The notes under the pieces were generated by a model, which was not told the DNA's origin, made no database searches, and saw only the letters and a list, made by a program, of their open reading frames with translations. A program made the position numbers and the translations under genes. From positions 1 through 63,895 of the forward strand of contig NZ_VDFY01000139.1 in assembly GCF_006228125.1 (NCBI RefSeq): 63,895 bases of DNA, in the 5' to 3' direction. Positions 34,144 through 52,621 of the stretch are shown here, one piece after another; the first letter of the stretch is position 1, and every line of letters starts with the position of its first letter. The DNA comes from Micromonospora orduensis. Lineage in GTDB: Bacteria; Actinomycetota; Actinomycetes; Mycobacteriales; Micromonosporaceae.

Positions 34144-35732
34144 TGCGTGATCCGCTCCTTGCTGGCCAGCCGGCCGTCGGTGAAGCAGAGCCGCCACGTC
34201 GGCGCGGCGAGCGGGAAATTGCCGTCGGTGTAGTACTCGCAGCCCGGCTCCGACGTCCCGAGCGGCCCGGTGAGCTGCCGGCGGGGCAACCCGGGCAGGT
34301 CGGCGCGCGCCGTCCCGGGCCGCATCCGGTCGTACACCGACTCGCTCAGCACCGTGCCGGCCGTGGCGAACGGGTAGTAGACCAGCGACAGCACCAGCGC
34401 CAGACCGGCCGGGGCGGCGAGCGCGGTCACCAGGCTGCGCCGGACCCGGCGGCGGGCCTCACCGAGCCGCCGCTCGGCGTCGACCGGCCGCTCGATCCCA
34501 CCGCCGTCGTCGCCCGCCTCCGGGTCGGGGGGAACGGCGGGCCACCCCCCGGCCGGCACACCGGTGAACGGGTCGGCGGGCAGGGGCAGCCGGGCCCGCA
34601 CCTCGAAACCACCGTCGGGGCACGGGCCGGTGTCCAGGACGCCGCCGGCCAGCCGTACCCGCTCGGCGAGGGCGAGCAGCCCGCTGCCCGAGGACGCCGG
34701 TGTGGGCGGCCGGTCGGCGGGCGACGGCCCGTTGCGTACCCGCACCTCGATCCCGTCCCCGGCGGGGGCGAGGGCGACGGTGACCGGGGCGTCAGGGGCG
34801 TACCGGGCCGCGTTGGTGAGCGCCTCCCGGACCACCCGGTGCGCGGCGGCGCCGGTCATCCCGGGCGGCTCGGCGGCGCCGGCCTCGACGTCCAACCGGA
34901 CCGCCATCCCGGCCTCCCGCGCCCCGTCCACCAGGTCGACGACGGTCTCCCCCACCGGCGCGACACCGGCCGGGCGGCCCTCCTCGCGCAGCACCCCGAT
35001 GATGTCGTGCAGCCGTTCGGTCGCCGCCGCCACACTGGCCCGCAGCTCACCCACCGCCGCCCGGTGCGCCGACGGCAGGTCGTCGGCCAGCTCCAGGGCG
35101 GCGGCCCGCAACGCGATCAGGCTGAGGTCGTGGCCCAGCGAGTCGTGCATCTCCTCGGCGATGCGGGCCCGCTCCCGCAACCGGATCCGCTCGGCGGCGC
35201 CCCGCCGCTCGCGGGTCGACGCCTCGACGTGGCGGCGGGCGGCGTCGGTCAGCTCCCGCTGCTGGCGGCGGTACCGGCCCACCAGCCAGGGGAACACGCC
35301 GGCGAACAGCAGCACCGAGGCCAGCAGGAACCAGGTGGCCGCCCCGGTGCCGAGCAGCCCCAGGTTCAGCACCGTGCCGCCGACCGCGATCACACCGAAC
35401 ACCACCGCGGCCGGCGCCGCGCCCGCGCTGCGACGCCCGGTCAGATAGCTGAACACCGGGATCGCGAAGACGAAATTGCCGTCCACCAACGAACCGAGCA
35501 CCGCCAGCAGCAGTCCGACAAGCGGCCACCGCCGCGCCGACCCCACCGCCACCGCCAGCACCGCAAGCGAACCGACGAGCATCGCCACGTCCCACGGCGG
35601 GGACGGCGGGCTCAACCTGGCGCCGGCTATCGGAGCGGCCACCACCGCCCAGAGCAGCGCGTCCAGCAGTGGACGCCGCCACCGGGACACCCGGTCCGGC
35701 GCACCGGGCGCCGAGCGGTCCAGAATCCTCAC
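34140..35732 (-). CDS. NarL-type histidine kinase with extra C-terminal membrane-anchored domain
   Basis: 530 residues. Four to five N-terminal transmembrane helices, HisKA_3 with RIAEEMHDSLGHDLSLIAL (His phosphoacceptor), and HATPase_c (REALTNAARYAPDAPVTVAL; SGSGLLALAERVRLAGGVL). Unusually, about 150 residues follow the ATPase domain: a basic linker, a transmembrane helix (LVTALAAPAGLALVLSLVYY) and a ~75-residue domain with two Cys (EPGCEYYTDG, WRLCFTDG) that would lie outside the cell. GTG 35732 is chosen since TAGCCT lies seven bases upstream; GTG 35750 is also possible. Confidence 0.88.
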   Translation of the reverse strand: MRILDRSAPGAPDRVSRWRRPLLDALLWAVVAAPIAGARLSPPSPPWDVAMLVGSLAVLAVAVGSARRWPLVGLLLAVLGSLVDGNFVFAIPVFSYLTGRRSAGAAPAAVVFGVIAVGGTVLNLGLLGTGAATWFLLASVLLFAGVFPWLVGRYRRQQRELTDAARRHVEASTRERRGAAERIRLRERARIAEEMHDSLGHDLSLIALRAAALELADDLPSAHRAAVGELRASVAAATERLHDIIGVLREEGRPAGVAPVGETVVDLVDGAREAGMAVRLDVEAGAAEPPGMTGAAAHRVVREALTNAARYAPDAPVTVALAPAGDGIEVRVRNGPSPADRPPTPASSGSGLLALAERVRLAGGVLDTGPCPDGGFEVRARLPLPADPFTGVPAGGWPAVPPDPEAGDDGGGIERPVDAERRLGEARRRVRRSLVTALAAPAGLALVLSLVYYPFATAGTVLSESVYDRMRPGTARADLPGLPRRQLTGPLGTSEPGCEYYTDGNFPLAAPTWRLCFTDGRLASKERITQ

Positions 35733-35786
35733 GGCGGCCAGGCTACCCACGCCCGACCTGCCCGGACACCGACGAAAGTCAGGTGT

Positions 35787-36512
35787 TCAGCTGCTCTCCT
35801 CGGCCCAGGTCCGCCAGTCGTCGAGCACCCCGTGCAGGGCCGGGGTGAGCCAGCCCGGCGCCGAGCGCCGGAACACGCCCGGGTCCATCGCGCCGGCGCC
35901 GTCGGGCACCGCGCCGAGCAGGTTCGGCACCAGGTCGGTGAGGTTCGTCCAGTGCACCAGCTCCGGCGTGGCCGGCCAGGCGCCGATCACCACGCCCGCC
36001 GGCACCGCCCGCCGGTCCAGCGCCTCCAGGGTCAGCGCGGTGTGGTTGAGCGTGCCCAGGCCGGCGCGGGCGACCACCACCGCTGGCGCGCCGAGCGACA
36101 CCGCCAGGTCGGCCATCGTCCACGGCTCGCCCGACGGGCGCAGACCCATCGGCACCAGCAGCCCACCGGCGCCCTCCACCAGCACCAGGTCGTGCTTGTC
36201 GGTCTCGTCGCGTACGGCGTCCACGGCCGTGTACAGCTCCAGCGGCGGCAGGTCGGCCACCCGGGCGGCGGCCAACGGCGCCAGCGGATCCGGGTAGCTG
36301 GCCAGCGTACGGCCGGTCAACGGCGCGGCGAGCCGGTTCACCGCGTCCACGTCACCCGGTTCACCGCCGGCCGTACCCGTCTGGCCCGGTTTGACCACGG
36401 CCACCCGCAGTCCGGCGGCCTGCGCGGCTGCCGTGATCGCCGCGGTCACCACGGTCTTGCCGACCTCGGTGTCGGTGCCGGTGACCAGCACCACTCCCTG
36501 CCAGGCACTCAC
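35787..36512 (-). CDS. bioD: Dethiobiotin synthetase
   Basis: 241 residues. LVTGTDTEVGKTVVTAAITA is the P-loop, VVKPGQTGT the diaminopelargonate-binding Lys loop, and LVEGAGGLLVPM the switch/ATP site. It forms the ureido ring of dethiobiotin from 7,8-diaminopelargonate, CO2 and ATP. Start GTG 36512 overlaps the bioF stop (GTGA). No bioA is present in the window. Confidence 0.95.
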   Translation of the reverse strand: MSAWQGVVLVTGTDTEVGKTVVTAAITAAAQAAGLRVAVVKPGQTGTAGGEPGDVDAVNRLAAPLTGRTLASYPDPLAPLAAARVADLPPLELYTAVDAVRDETDKHDLVLVEGAGGLLVPMGLRPSGEPWTMADLAVSLGAPAVVVARAGLGTLNHTALTLEALDRRAVPAGVVIGAWPATPELVHWTNLTDLVPNLLGAVPDGAGAMDPGVFRRSAPGWLTPALHGVLDDWRTWAEESS

Positions 36513-37708
36513 GCGACCACCTCGGTATCCCTCGCCGGCACGGGCGCACACTCCACGACGACGTCCAGGGCCCGCTCGAAGGCCGCCCGGGGCACCCCGG
36601 CGCTGACCGTGAGCCGCAGGCGGGAACGGCTGTCCGGGGTGGACGGCGGCCGGAAGCAGCCCACCGCGACGCCCCGGTCCCGGCAGGCGGCGGCCCAGGC
36701 GGTCGCCGCGTCGGGACCGGGAGCGGTCACCGAGATCACCGCCGCGTCCGGAGCGGACACGACCAACCCGGCCGCGCGCAGCCGACCGACCGCCAGCGCC
36801 ACCCGGTCGGCCAGCTCGGCCCGCCTGTCGTCCCCGGTCCGGGCCAGCCGCAGCGCGGCGTGCACCCCGGCGGCGACCGCCGGCGGCAGTGCCGTGTCGA
36901 AGATGAACGTGCGCCCGGTCTCCACCAGGTGCCTGACGAACTCGGCCGGGCCGGCGACCACTCCTCCCGCACCGCCCAGCGCCTTGGACAGGGTGGCGGT
37001 GACCACCACGTCCGGTTCGCCGGCCAGCCCGGCGGCGGCGACCGCACCGGCGCCGGCCGGACCGGTCACGCCGAGCGCGTGCGCGTCGTCGACGAGCAGC
37101 AGCGCGCCGTGGCGGCGGGCCACCGCGTGCAGTCGGGTCAGCGGGGCGAGATCACCGTCGACCGAGAAGACCGACTCGGTGACCACCACCGCCGGACGGC
37201 CCGGAGCCGCCGCGAGCGCCGCGGCGACCGCCGCCACGTCGGCGTGCGCGGTGACCACGGTCTCCGCGCCCGAGATGCGGCACCCGTCGATCAGGGACGC
37301 GTGGTTGTGCGCGTCGGAGACGAGCAGCGTACGGGGCCGCACGAGGGCCCGCAGCGCGCCGAGGTTGGCCAGGTAGCCGGAGGAGAAGACGAGCGATGAG
37401 TCGGTGCCCAGCCACCGCGCCAGCTCGGTCTCCAGCGCGTGGTGCGCGTCGGTCGAGCCGCGTACCAGCCGCGACCCGGTGGCCCCCAGCCCGTACGCCG
37501 ACAGAGCCGCCGCCGCGGCGCCGGTGACCTCCGGGTGGGTGGCCAGGCCGAGATAGTCGTTGCCGGCCAGGTCGGTCATACCGTCGTCGGCGGGACGCGG
37601 GTGCAGCCGCCGGGTCAGCCCGGCCTTCGCCCGCAGGTCCGCGCGGCGGTCGAGCGCCGCCAGCCAGTCCGCCACCGTCACCCCTTCGCCGCTGTCCGCG
37701 CCGGTCAC
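36509..37708 (-). CDS. bioF: 8-amino-7-oxononanoate synthase
   Basis: 399 residues, PLP-dependent alpha-oxoamine synthase. [12 protein letters not shown] and [15 protein letters not shown] are family motifs, [11 protein letters not shown] holds the PLP-binding Asp/His, and [11 protein letters not shown] the Schiff-base Lys. It condenses pimeloyl-thioester with alanine. GTG/ATG choice near 37708 is not critical because the family core begins within 15 residues. It is divergent from bioB and coupled to bioD. Confidence 0.95.
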   Translation of the reverse strand: MTGADSGEGVTVADWLAALDRRADLRAKAGLTRRLHPRPADDGMTDLAGNDYLGLATHPEVTGAAAAALSAYGLGATGSRLVRGSTDAHHALETELARWLGTDSSLVFSSGYLANLGALRALVRPRTLLVSDAHNHASLIDGCRISGAETVVTAHADVAAVAAALAAAPGRPAVVVTESVFSVDGDLAPLTRLHAVARRHGALLLVDDAHALGVTGPAGAGAVAAAGLAGEPDVVVTATLSKALGGAGGVVAGPAEFVRHLVETGRTFIFDTALPPAVAAGVHAALRLARTGDDRRAELADRVALAVGRLRAAGLVVSAPDAAVISVTAPGPDAATAWAAACRDRGVAVGCFRPPSTPDSRSRLRLTVSAGVPRAAFERALDVVVECAPVPARDTEVVA

Positions 37709-37829
37709 GCCGACACCCGCCGGGCGAAATTACCACCCGCCGCCATCGGCCCGACGGATCCACTCGGTGCGAGGGTCCGCGGACGGCGGGTCATTCCGGC
37801 TGATCGGGAGGCCTTGTAGGGTACGAGCC

Positions 37830-38825
37830 ATGCCAGAGATCCTCGACCAGGCCCGGACCCAGGTCCTGGGTGACGGTGTCGGCCTCGACCAGGCCGGCAT
37901 TCTCGCCGTGCTCAGTCTGCCCGACGAGCACCTGCCCGCCGCCCTCCAACTCGCCCACGACGTGCGGATGCGCTGGTGCGGCCCGGAGGTCGAGGTCGAG
38001 GGGATCGTCTCACTGAAGACCGGCGGCTGCCCGGAGGACTGCCACTTCTGCTCCCAGTCCGGGCTGTTCACCTCTCCGGTGCGTTCGGTCTGGCTGGACA
38101 TCCCGTCCCTGGTCGAGGCGGCGAAGCAGACCGCCAAGACCGGTGCGACCGAGTTCTGCATCGTCGCCGCGGTACGCGGCCCGGACGCGCGGCTGATGAA
38201 GCAGATGCGCGAGGGCGTGGCCGCCATCCGGGCCGAGGTCGACATCCAGGTCGCCGCGTCGCTGGGAATGCTCTCCCAGGAGCAGGTCGACGACCTGGTC
38301 GACATGGGCGTGCACCGCTACAACCACAACCTGGAGACCTGCCGGTCGTACTTCCCCAACGTGGTCACCACACACTCGTGGGAGGAGCGCTGGGAGACGT
38401 TGCGGATGGTCCGCGACTCCGGCATGGAGGTGTGCTGCGGCGGCATCCTCGGCCTCGGCGAGACCGTCGAGCAGCGGGCGGAGTTCGCCGCTCAGCTCGC
38501 CGAGCTGAACCCGCACGAGGTGCCGCTCAACTTCCTCAACCCCCGCCCCGGCACGCCGCTTGGCGACCGTCCCGTGGTGGAGGGCAAGGACGCGCTGCGG
38601 GCCATCGCCGCGTTCCGGCTGGCCATGCCGCGCACCATCCTGCGGTACGCGGGCGGCCGGGAGATCACCCTCGGTGACCTGGGCACCCGCGACGGTCTGC
38701 TCGGCGGCATCAACGCGGTGATCGTCGGCAACTACCTCACCACGCTGGGCCGGCCGGCGACAGCCGACCTGGACCTGCTCGACGAGCTGAAGATGCCGGT
38801 CAAGGCCCTGTCCGCCACGCTGTGA
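37830..38825 (+). CDS. bioB: Biotin synthase
   Basis: 331 residues, radical-SAM enzyme. [12 protein letters not shown] is the CxxxCxxC cluster motif, and [20 protein letters not shown] with [15 protein letters not shown] and [14 protein letters not shown] are biotin-synthase segments. It inserts sulphur into dethiobiotin. TAGGGT (37817-37822) ends seven bases before ATG 37830, giving a leaderless mRNA. The stop overlaps the start of bsaP. Confidence 0.97.
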   Translation: MPEILDQARTQVLGDGVGLDQAGILAVLSLPDEHLPAALQLAHDVRMRWCGPEVEVEGIVSLKTGGCPEDCHFCSQSGLFTSPVRSVWLDIPSLVEAAKQTAKTGATEFCIVAAVRGPDARLMKQMREGVAAIRAEVDIQVAASLGMLSQEQVDDLVDMGVHRYNHNLETCRSYFPNVVTTHSWEERWETLRMVRDSGMEVCCGGILGLGETVEQRAEFAAQLAELNPHEVPLNFLNPRPGTPLGDRPVVEGKDALRAIAAFRLAMPRTILRYAGGREITLGDLGTRDGLLGGINAVIVGNYLTTLGRPATADLDLLDELKMPVKALSATL

Positions 38826-39022
38826 CGACCGTGACGACGACCCAGGTGTGGTGCGACAGGTGCGGTGAGCCGGCGACCGACGGCGCCCATCCGGGCTGCG
38901 CGTCGGCCCGCCGGTTGGAGCCACCCCGGTACTGCCATTCGTGCCGCCGTCGGATGAAGGTGCAGGTGCTGCCGGTCGGCTGGTCGGCGGTCTGTGTCGA
39001 GCACGGCGAGAGCAGAGGCTGA
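38822..39022 (+). CDS. bsaP: Biotin synthase auxiliary protein BsaP
   Basis: 66 residues, Cys-rich: [20 protein letters not shown] then [20 protein letters not shown] and AVCVEHGE. The C-x2-C ... H-x2-C ... C-x2-C ... C-x2-H pattern and its position overlapping bioB by four bases identify the actinobacterial biotin synthase auxiliary protein family. Family members are reported to carry an iron-sulphur cluster and to be needed for biotin synthase activity. Confidence 0.85.
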   Translation: MTTVTTTQVWCDRCGEPATDGAHPGCASARRLEPPRYCHSCRRRMKVQVLPVGWSAVCVEHGESRG

Positions 39023-39026
39023 GCCG

Positions 39027-39533
39027 GTGCTGCGCGGGCGTGCGGTGACCCTGCGACCGGCGACGGTCGCGGACGTGCCGGCCCTCGCGGCCATCCGGGC
39101 GCACCCGGAGGTACGCCGATGGTGGCGCGGCGGCGACGACCTGACCGCGTCCGTCCACGCCGACCTCGGTGACGACGACCTGACGCTGTACGCCATCGAG
39201 CACGACGGCCGGGTGATCGGCGCGATCCAGTGGTACGCCGAGTCCGACCCGGACTACCGGCACGCCAGCCTGGACGTGTTCCTCGACCCGTCGGTGCGCG
39301 GCGAGGGACTGGGCGGGGACGCCATCCGCACCCTGGCCCGGCACCTGATCGACGAGCACGGCCACCACCGGTTCACCATCGACCCGGCGGCGGCGAACAG
39401 CGCGGCCATCCGGGCGTACGCGAAGGTGGGCTTCCGTCCGGTGGGCATCATGCGCCGCTACGAGCGTGGCGAGGACGGCCGCTGGCACGACGCGCTGCTG
39501 ATGGACCTGCTCGCCGAGGACCTGGCCGACTGA
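39027..39533 (+). CDS. GNAT acetyltransferase, AAC(6')-like
   Basis: 168 residues. RAVTLRPATVADVPALAAIR is the N-terminal motif, LDVFLDPSVRGEGLGGDAIR the acetyl-CoA pyrophosphate loop (R-G-E-G-L-G), and HRFTIDPAAANSAAIRAYAK the family-typical motif B. The closest recognisable class is AAC(6')-Ib-like or lysine-N-acyl transferases. GTG 39027 lies four bases after the bsaP stop, so it is read from the biotin operon, but a link to biotin is not established. Confidence 0.82.
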   Translation: MLRGRAVTLRPATVADVPALAAIRAHPEVRRWWRGGDDLTASVHADLGDDDLTLYAIEHDGRVIGAIQWYAESDPDYRHASLDVFLDPSVRGEGLGGDAIRTLARHLIDEHGHHRFTIDPAAANSAAIRAYAKVGFRPVGIMRRYERGEDGRWHDALLMDLLAEDLAD

Positions 39534-39542
39534 GGCCCCGAA

Positions 39543-39578
39543 GGGCGTGCCCGGCACCCTACGGTGCCGGGCACGCCC
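39543..39578. terminator. Bidirectional hairpin terminator
   Basis: A 16-pair stem (39543-39558 with 39563-39578, loop CTAC) fills the 52-base gap between convergent genes. Confidence 0.85.
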
Positions 39579-39585
39579 CGGTCCC

Positions 39586-47144
<7,559 letters not shown>

Positions 47145-47170
47145 TCCGGCGGTGGCCGGCAGGGGTGCCC

Positions 47171-48235
47171 CTACGCGCCCGGCGTGAGGAAGGCGCCCCT
47201 GCGGTCCACCGTGGTCGGCACGGTGACGGTGAGCAGGGCGCCGTCCCGGTCGACCGAGCTGGGCCGGTCCAGCCGGCGCAGCGTCCGCAGCATCGGCGTG
47301 TTCTCGGCCTGGACGTGCAGCACCAGCGCCGCGTACCCGGCCGCGTCGGCGTGCCCGGCCAACCGGCGCAGCAACGCCGAGCCGAGCCCCCGCCGCTGCC
47401 AGTCGTCCCGCACCAGCAGCGCCACCTCGGCCTCGTCGCCCTCGCCGAGCAGGTTCGCCAGGGCGACCACCGACTCCGGCGCGCCGTCGGCGCCGGTGGT
47501 CGTGGCGACCAGCGCCAGCCCCCGGCCCGGCTCCAACAGTCGACGCAGCCGGGCCGGCTGCGGCACCGCCGCCCCACCCAGGTACCGCCGGTGCCGGCTG
47601 CGCGGGGAGCACGCCTCGTGCAGCTCCAGCACACCCGACAGGTCGTCCACGCACGCCGGTCGCACGGCCACCTCGGCGCCGTCGGGCAGCACCAGGGTGA
47701 CCTGTTCGGCGGCCCGCCGCGCCACGGTGGCGGCCAACTCGACCAGGGCCTGCGCCCGGGCGTACTCCGCCGGGGTGAACGCGGGCGCCGCCCGGCGCAG
47801 CGCGAACGAGCCGCCCGCCGGGTCGGCCAGCGACATGCTGGTGCCGGTGACGCCCCGCTCGACGCCTGTCGACGCCGGTCGCCAGGCGACCGAGTCGGCG
47901 CCGAGCAGCGCGCGCAGCGCCTCGCCCGTCGCGTCCGGGTCACGCACCAGCCGGTTGGCCAGACCGAGCACCCGGGTCGGCTGGTCGACCAGGCCGCGCG
48001 CCTCGCTGCGCGCCACCCAGCAGTCCCGCCCACGACCACGCTCGACGGCCGCCATCAGCTCGGCCCCGTCGAGCGTGTCCGGCGCGTCGACCAGAAAGTC
48101 GTCCACCGCGCCCTGCTCGGTGGGCTGCACCTGCACGGTGAGGATGTTGACCCCGCGCAGCGCGAGGCTCGCCGTGAGGACGGACAGGTAACCCGGCCGG
48201 TCGTCCACCGTCGCTCGGATCCGCCACAACGTCAT
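47171..48235 (-). CDS. ACT-domain/GNAT acetyltransferase fusion
   Basis: 354 residues. An N-terminal ACT domain (LWRIRATVDDRPGYLSVLTA, about 1-80), a middle region (about 80-190) and a C-terminal GNAT domain (about 190-345) with AEVALLVRDDWQRRGLGSAL (acetyl-CoA loop R-R-G-L-G). The ACT domain usually senses an amino acid, so allosteric control of an acetyltransferase by an amino acid is inferred. The ribosome site GGAAGGGAG precedes ATG 48235. It follows a second ACT gene in the same orientation, 90 bases apart. Confidence 0.75.
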   Translation of the reverse strand: MTLWRIRATVDDRPGYLSVLTASLALRGVNILTVQVQPTEQGAVDDFLVDAPDTLDGAELMAAVERGRGRDCWVARSEARGLVDQPTRVLGLANRLVRDPDATGEALRALLGADSVAWRPASTGVERGVTGTSMSLADPAGGSFALRRAAPAFTPAEYARAQALVELAATVARRAAEQVTLVLPDGAEVAVRPACVDDLSGVLELHEACSPRSRHRRYLGGAAVPQPARLRRLLEPGRGLALVATTTGADGAPESVVALANLLGEGDEAEVALLVRDDWQRRGLGSALLRRLAGHADAAGYAALVLHVQAENTPMLRTLRRLDRPSSVDRDGALLTVTVPTTVDRRGAFLTPGA

Positions 48236-48325
48236 GGTTGGCTCCCTTCCCCACGTCAGAGCCTCGCCCCCGGCTGTTGCCGGCCGGTTGCCCGCCGGTG
48301 TCGGCCCGGGAACTCCTGCGGCCGT

Positions 48326-49027
48326 TCAGGGGCCGGCGACCACGGGGGGCGCGCCCACCAGGTCCAGCCGGTCACCGAGGATGACCGCGCTGGCGCGTAC
48401 GAGCTGACTGAGCCGGTCCACCTCGGTGCTGTGGAAACCGGCGGCGTAGAGCGTGTCGCTGTGCTCGCGGGCCACCACCAGCACCAGGCCGGCCCGGCCG
48501 AACGGCGCTATCGCGTGGTGGGTGCCGTCGGGGGTGGTCATCGACCGGCCCCGCAGCGGGGTCACCTCCGGCAACCGCAGGGGTACGGGGGCGCGCCAGC
48601 TCGCGTGCCCGACGGTGGCTCCGCCGCTCCCGCTGCGCGAGGCCCAGTCCACCGGGACCACGGCGGCCACCGCCCAGTCGGCCGCCAGCAGCCCGGGCAC
48701 CGCGTCGACCAGGGTGGCCAGCCCGTCGGCCGGGTTCGCCGCGACCTGGGCCAGCAGCTCCGCGTCCTGACCGGTGGTGGTGGGCGCGCCGATCGCCCGC
48801 CACACACCGTCCACCCGTACGCCGGGGATCGCCGCGAGACCGGCCAGCAGCCGCTCGACCCGGGCGGCCCCCGGCCAGACCACAGTGAAGTCGTCCACCG
48901 CGCGCCCGCCCAGCCGCTCCAGGACCACCACCTGGACGATGTCCGCGCCGGACACGCCCAGCGTGCGGGCGACCTGGCCGAGGGTGCCCGGACGGTCCGG
49001 CAGGGTGACCCGAACTCGCAGCAACAT
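48326..49027 (-). CDS. ACT-domain protein
   Basis: 233 residues. The N-terminal ACT domain (LLRVRVTLPDRPGTLGQVAR, about 1-80) is followed by a second alpha/beta segment (VPGLLAADWAVAAVVPVDWA) and a GAF-like C-terminal stretch (APFGRAGLVLVVAREHSDTL). No catalytic residues are recognisable, so an amino-acid-sensing regulatory protein is inferred. ATG 49027 has GGAGG seven bases upstream. It is upstream of the ACT-GNAT gene and probably cotranscribed with it. Confidence 0.75.
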   Translation of the reverse strand: MLLRVRVTLPDRPGTLGQVARTLGVSGADIVQVVVLERLGGRAVDDFTVVWPGAARVERLLAGLAAIPGVRVDGVWRAIGAPTTTGQDAELLAQVAANPADGLATLVDAVPGLLAADWAVAAVVPVDWASRSGSGGATVGHASWRAPVPLRLPEVTPLRGRSMTTPDGTHHAIAPFGRAGLVLVVAREHSDTLYAAGFHSTEVDRLSQLVRASAVILGDRLDLVGAPPVVAGP

Positions 49028-49172
49028 GTCTGTCCCTCCGCTCGGCGGGCCGGCGACGGCCGGCAGGCTGGTCACAGCCTGGTCGTAGACCATTTCGTCC
49101 CTGTTGCAGGGGCATGTCCCGAGCGGAAAATCTGACCTTGACAACGTGAGCGGGCTGCCATCAACTAGTCGG

Positions 49173-50242
49173 ATGACTGATCCGGCCGTCGACGCACTCC
49201 GGCCCGGAGCGGTCCCGGCCGGCCTGGACCTGGCCCGGCTCGCCGACCACCTCGCTCAGCACCGGCCCGAGCTGGCCGCCGGGCCGCTGCGGGCCGAGCT
49301 GATCGCCGGCGGCAAGTCCAACCTCACCTACCTGCTGCGCGCCGGCGACCGGGAGGTCGTCCTGCGCCGGCCGCCGCTCGGGCACGTGCTGGCGACCGCG
49401 CACGACATGGCCCGCGAGTTCCGGGTCATCTCGGCGCTGGCGCCGACCGACGTGCCGGTCCCGCGGGCCCTGCTGCTCTGCGCCGACCCGGACGTGATCG
49501 GCGCCCCGTTCTACCTGATGGAACGCGTACCCGGGGAGGTCTTCCGCACCCGCGCCCAGACCGACCCGCTGGGCGACGAACGACGCCGGGCCCTCGCCAT
49601 GGCGATGATGGACACCCTCGCCGCGCTGCACACCGTCGACCCGGCCGCGGTCGGGCTGAGCGACTTCGGCCGCCCCGAGGGCTACCTGGCCCGGCAGGTA
49701 CGCCGCTGGGCCGGGCAGCTCGACCGCTCCCGCAGCCGCCCGCTGCCCGGCATCGACGAGCTGCGCGACCTGCTCGCCGCGACCGCCCCGGAGGGTGCGA
49801 ACGCCGGCCGGATCGTGCACGGCGACTACCGGCTCGACAACCTGCTCGCCTCCGCCGACCCGGTGGCCGTGCACGCGGTGCTCGACTGGGAGATGGCCAC
49901 CCTCGGCGACCCCCTCGCCGACCTGGGGCTGCTCCTGACGTACTGGGACGTGCTCGGCGGCAGCGAGACGGCCACCGGCAACCCGGTCGCCGACGGCCTC
50001 GGCCCGCGCGCCGGCTTCCCCAGCGGCGCCGAGCTGATCGACAGGTACGCCGGGCGCAGCGACGTCGACGTCGGGCCGCTGCACTGGCACGTGGCGCTCG
50101 GCTGTTTCAAGCTCGCGGTCATCTGCGAGGGCATCCACTACCGGCACACCCTGGGGCAGACCCTCGGTGCGGGTTTCGACCGGATCGGCGACATGGTGGC
50201 ACCGCTGGTCGTACACGGGCTGACCGCCGCCAGGGAGCGGTG

Positions 50243-50243
<1 letters not shown>
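49173..50243 (+). CDS. APH-family kinase (LvaA-like, 4-hydroxyacyl-CoA kinase candidate)
   Basis: 356 residues, phosphotransferase fold: [20 protein letters not shown] (nucleotide loop and Lys), [32 protein letters not shown] (catalytic HGDxxxxN) and [19 protein letters not shown] (DxD-type metal motif). It overlaps the acyl-CoA dehydrogenase gene by one base (TGATG). Such kinase/acyl-CoA dehydrogenase pairs match bacterial LvaA/LvaC and the fused human ACAD10/11, where the kinase phosphorylates 4-hydroxyacyl-CoA. A -35 TTGACA (49138-49143) and TCAACT (49161-49166) 17 bases apart place the start site at the ATG, giving a leaderless mRNA. Confidence 0.85.
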
Positions 50244-51454
<1,211 letters not shown>

Positions 51455-51464
51455 CCCCATCCCG

Positions 51465-51506
51465 GAGCCTCCGCCCGCCCTCCGGGTGGGGGTCAGGCGG
51501 AGGCTC
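51465..51506. terminator. Bidirectional hairpin terminator
   Basis: GAGCCTCCGCC (51465-51475) pairs with GGCGGAGGCTC (51496-51506). It spans the convergent stop codons of the acyl-CoA dehydrogenase and cebR, overlapping the cebR stop. Confidence 0.75.
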
Positions 51507-52539
51507 GGTGGATCAGTTGGGTGTCCAGGAGGATGTGCGGGGTGGGCAGGTCCTCGCCGCGGATGCGGGCCACCAGCAGACGGGCCATCTGCCGGCCCAT
51601 CTCCTCCACCGGCTGGAAGACAGTGGTCAGCGGCGGGTCGGCCCGTAGGGCGATCGTCGCGTCGTCGAACCCGATCACCGCGACGTCCTCGGGCACCCGC
51701 CGGCCGGCCTCGCGCAGGGTGCGCAGCGCGCCGAACGCCATCAGGTCGGACGCGACGAAGACCGCGTCCAGATCCGGGCAGGTGTCCAGGAGCCGGCGCA
51801 TGGCGCTCGCGCCGCTGCCCTCGCTGAAGTCGCCGTACGCGATCAGGTCGGGGTTGACGCCACCCCCGGTGGCCTTGACGGCCTCGGTGTAGCCGGCCAG
51901 CCGGGCCAGGCCGACGCCCATGTCCTGCGGGCCGGCGATGGTGGCGATCCGGCGCCGCCCCCGCCCCGTCAGGTACTCCACGGCCTGCCGGGCCCCGCCA
52001 ACGTTGTCCACGTCGACGAACCAGGCCGGCTGCGCGCCGGGTTGCAGCATCCGGGCCGGCCGGCCGCCGAGCACGGCGGGCAGGCCGCGCTCCTCCAGCA
52101 GGGTGGGCAGCGGGTCGGAGTCGTGCAGCGACAGCAGCAGGACACCGTCGACGTGCTGGTTGGTCAGGTGGTGCTCGACCCGCTCCCGTTCGACAGGCGA
52201 CTGGGCCATGGCCAGCCAGAGCTGCATGGGCGTCTCCAGCAGCCCGGAGCTGATCCCCCGCACGATCGCGGCGAAGAACGGCTCGGTGAAGACCCGGTCG
52301 CCGGATTCGGACACCACAAGCGCGACGGAGTCGGTCCGCTGGGTGACAAGCGCCCGGGCGGCCCGGTTCGGCACGTACCCCAGCTCGGCGATGGCCTGTT
52401 GGACCGCGGCCCGGGCCTCCGGGCTGACCTGGGGCGAGCCGTTGACGACGCGGGAGACCGTGCCCCGGCCGACGCCGGCGCGCGCCGCGACCGCGTCAAG
52501 GGTCGGGCGCCCGAGCGACCGGGTGCGCTGCGTTGTCAT
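51493..52539 (-). CDS. cebR: LacI-family repressor CebR
   Basis: 348 residues. The HTH starts PTLDAVAARAGVGRGTVSRV and is followed by the hinge VNGSPQVSPEARAAVQQAI (LacI class) and a periplasmic-binding-fold sensor domain (GVLLLSLHDSDPLPTLLEER; IGFDDATIALRADPPLTTVF). Its position at the end of a cebEFG-bglC operon and the CebR-type boxes at 57499, 57552 and 45250 support control of cello-oligosaccharide use, with cellobiose as inducer in characterised relatives. ATG 52539 has GGAGGAG upstream. Confidence 0.92.
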   Translation of the reverse strand: MTTQRTRSLGRPTLDAVAARAGVGRGTVSRVVNGSPQVSPEARAAVQQAIAELGYVPNRAARALVTQRTDSVALVVSESGDRVFTEPFFAAIVRGISSGLLETPMQLWLAMAQSPVERERVEHHLTNQHVDGVLLLSLHDSDPLPTLLEERGLPAVLGGRPARMLQPGAQPAWFVDVDNVGGARQAVEYLTGRGRRRIATIAGPQDMGVGLARLAGYTEAVKATGGGVNPDLIAYGDFSEGSGASAMRRLLDTCPDLDAVFVASDLMAFGALRTLREAGRRVPEDVAVIGFDDATIALRADPPLTTVFQPVEEMGRQMARLLVARIRGEDLPTPHILLDTQLIHRASA

Positions 52540-52621
52540 CGTCTGCTCCTCCGACGGCGGGCGGGCCCGGTGCCACCAGCGGAAGGTGGACACCAGGACC
52601 GCCCTGATGGCTGGCCCGAGC

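Noticed and set aside
47158..47201. Hairpin at the end of the ACT-GNAT gene
   Set aside because: Arms GCAGGGGTGCC and GGCGCCCCTGC pair imperfectly and one lies within coding sequence; too weak to call a terminator.
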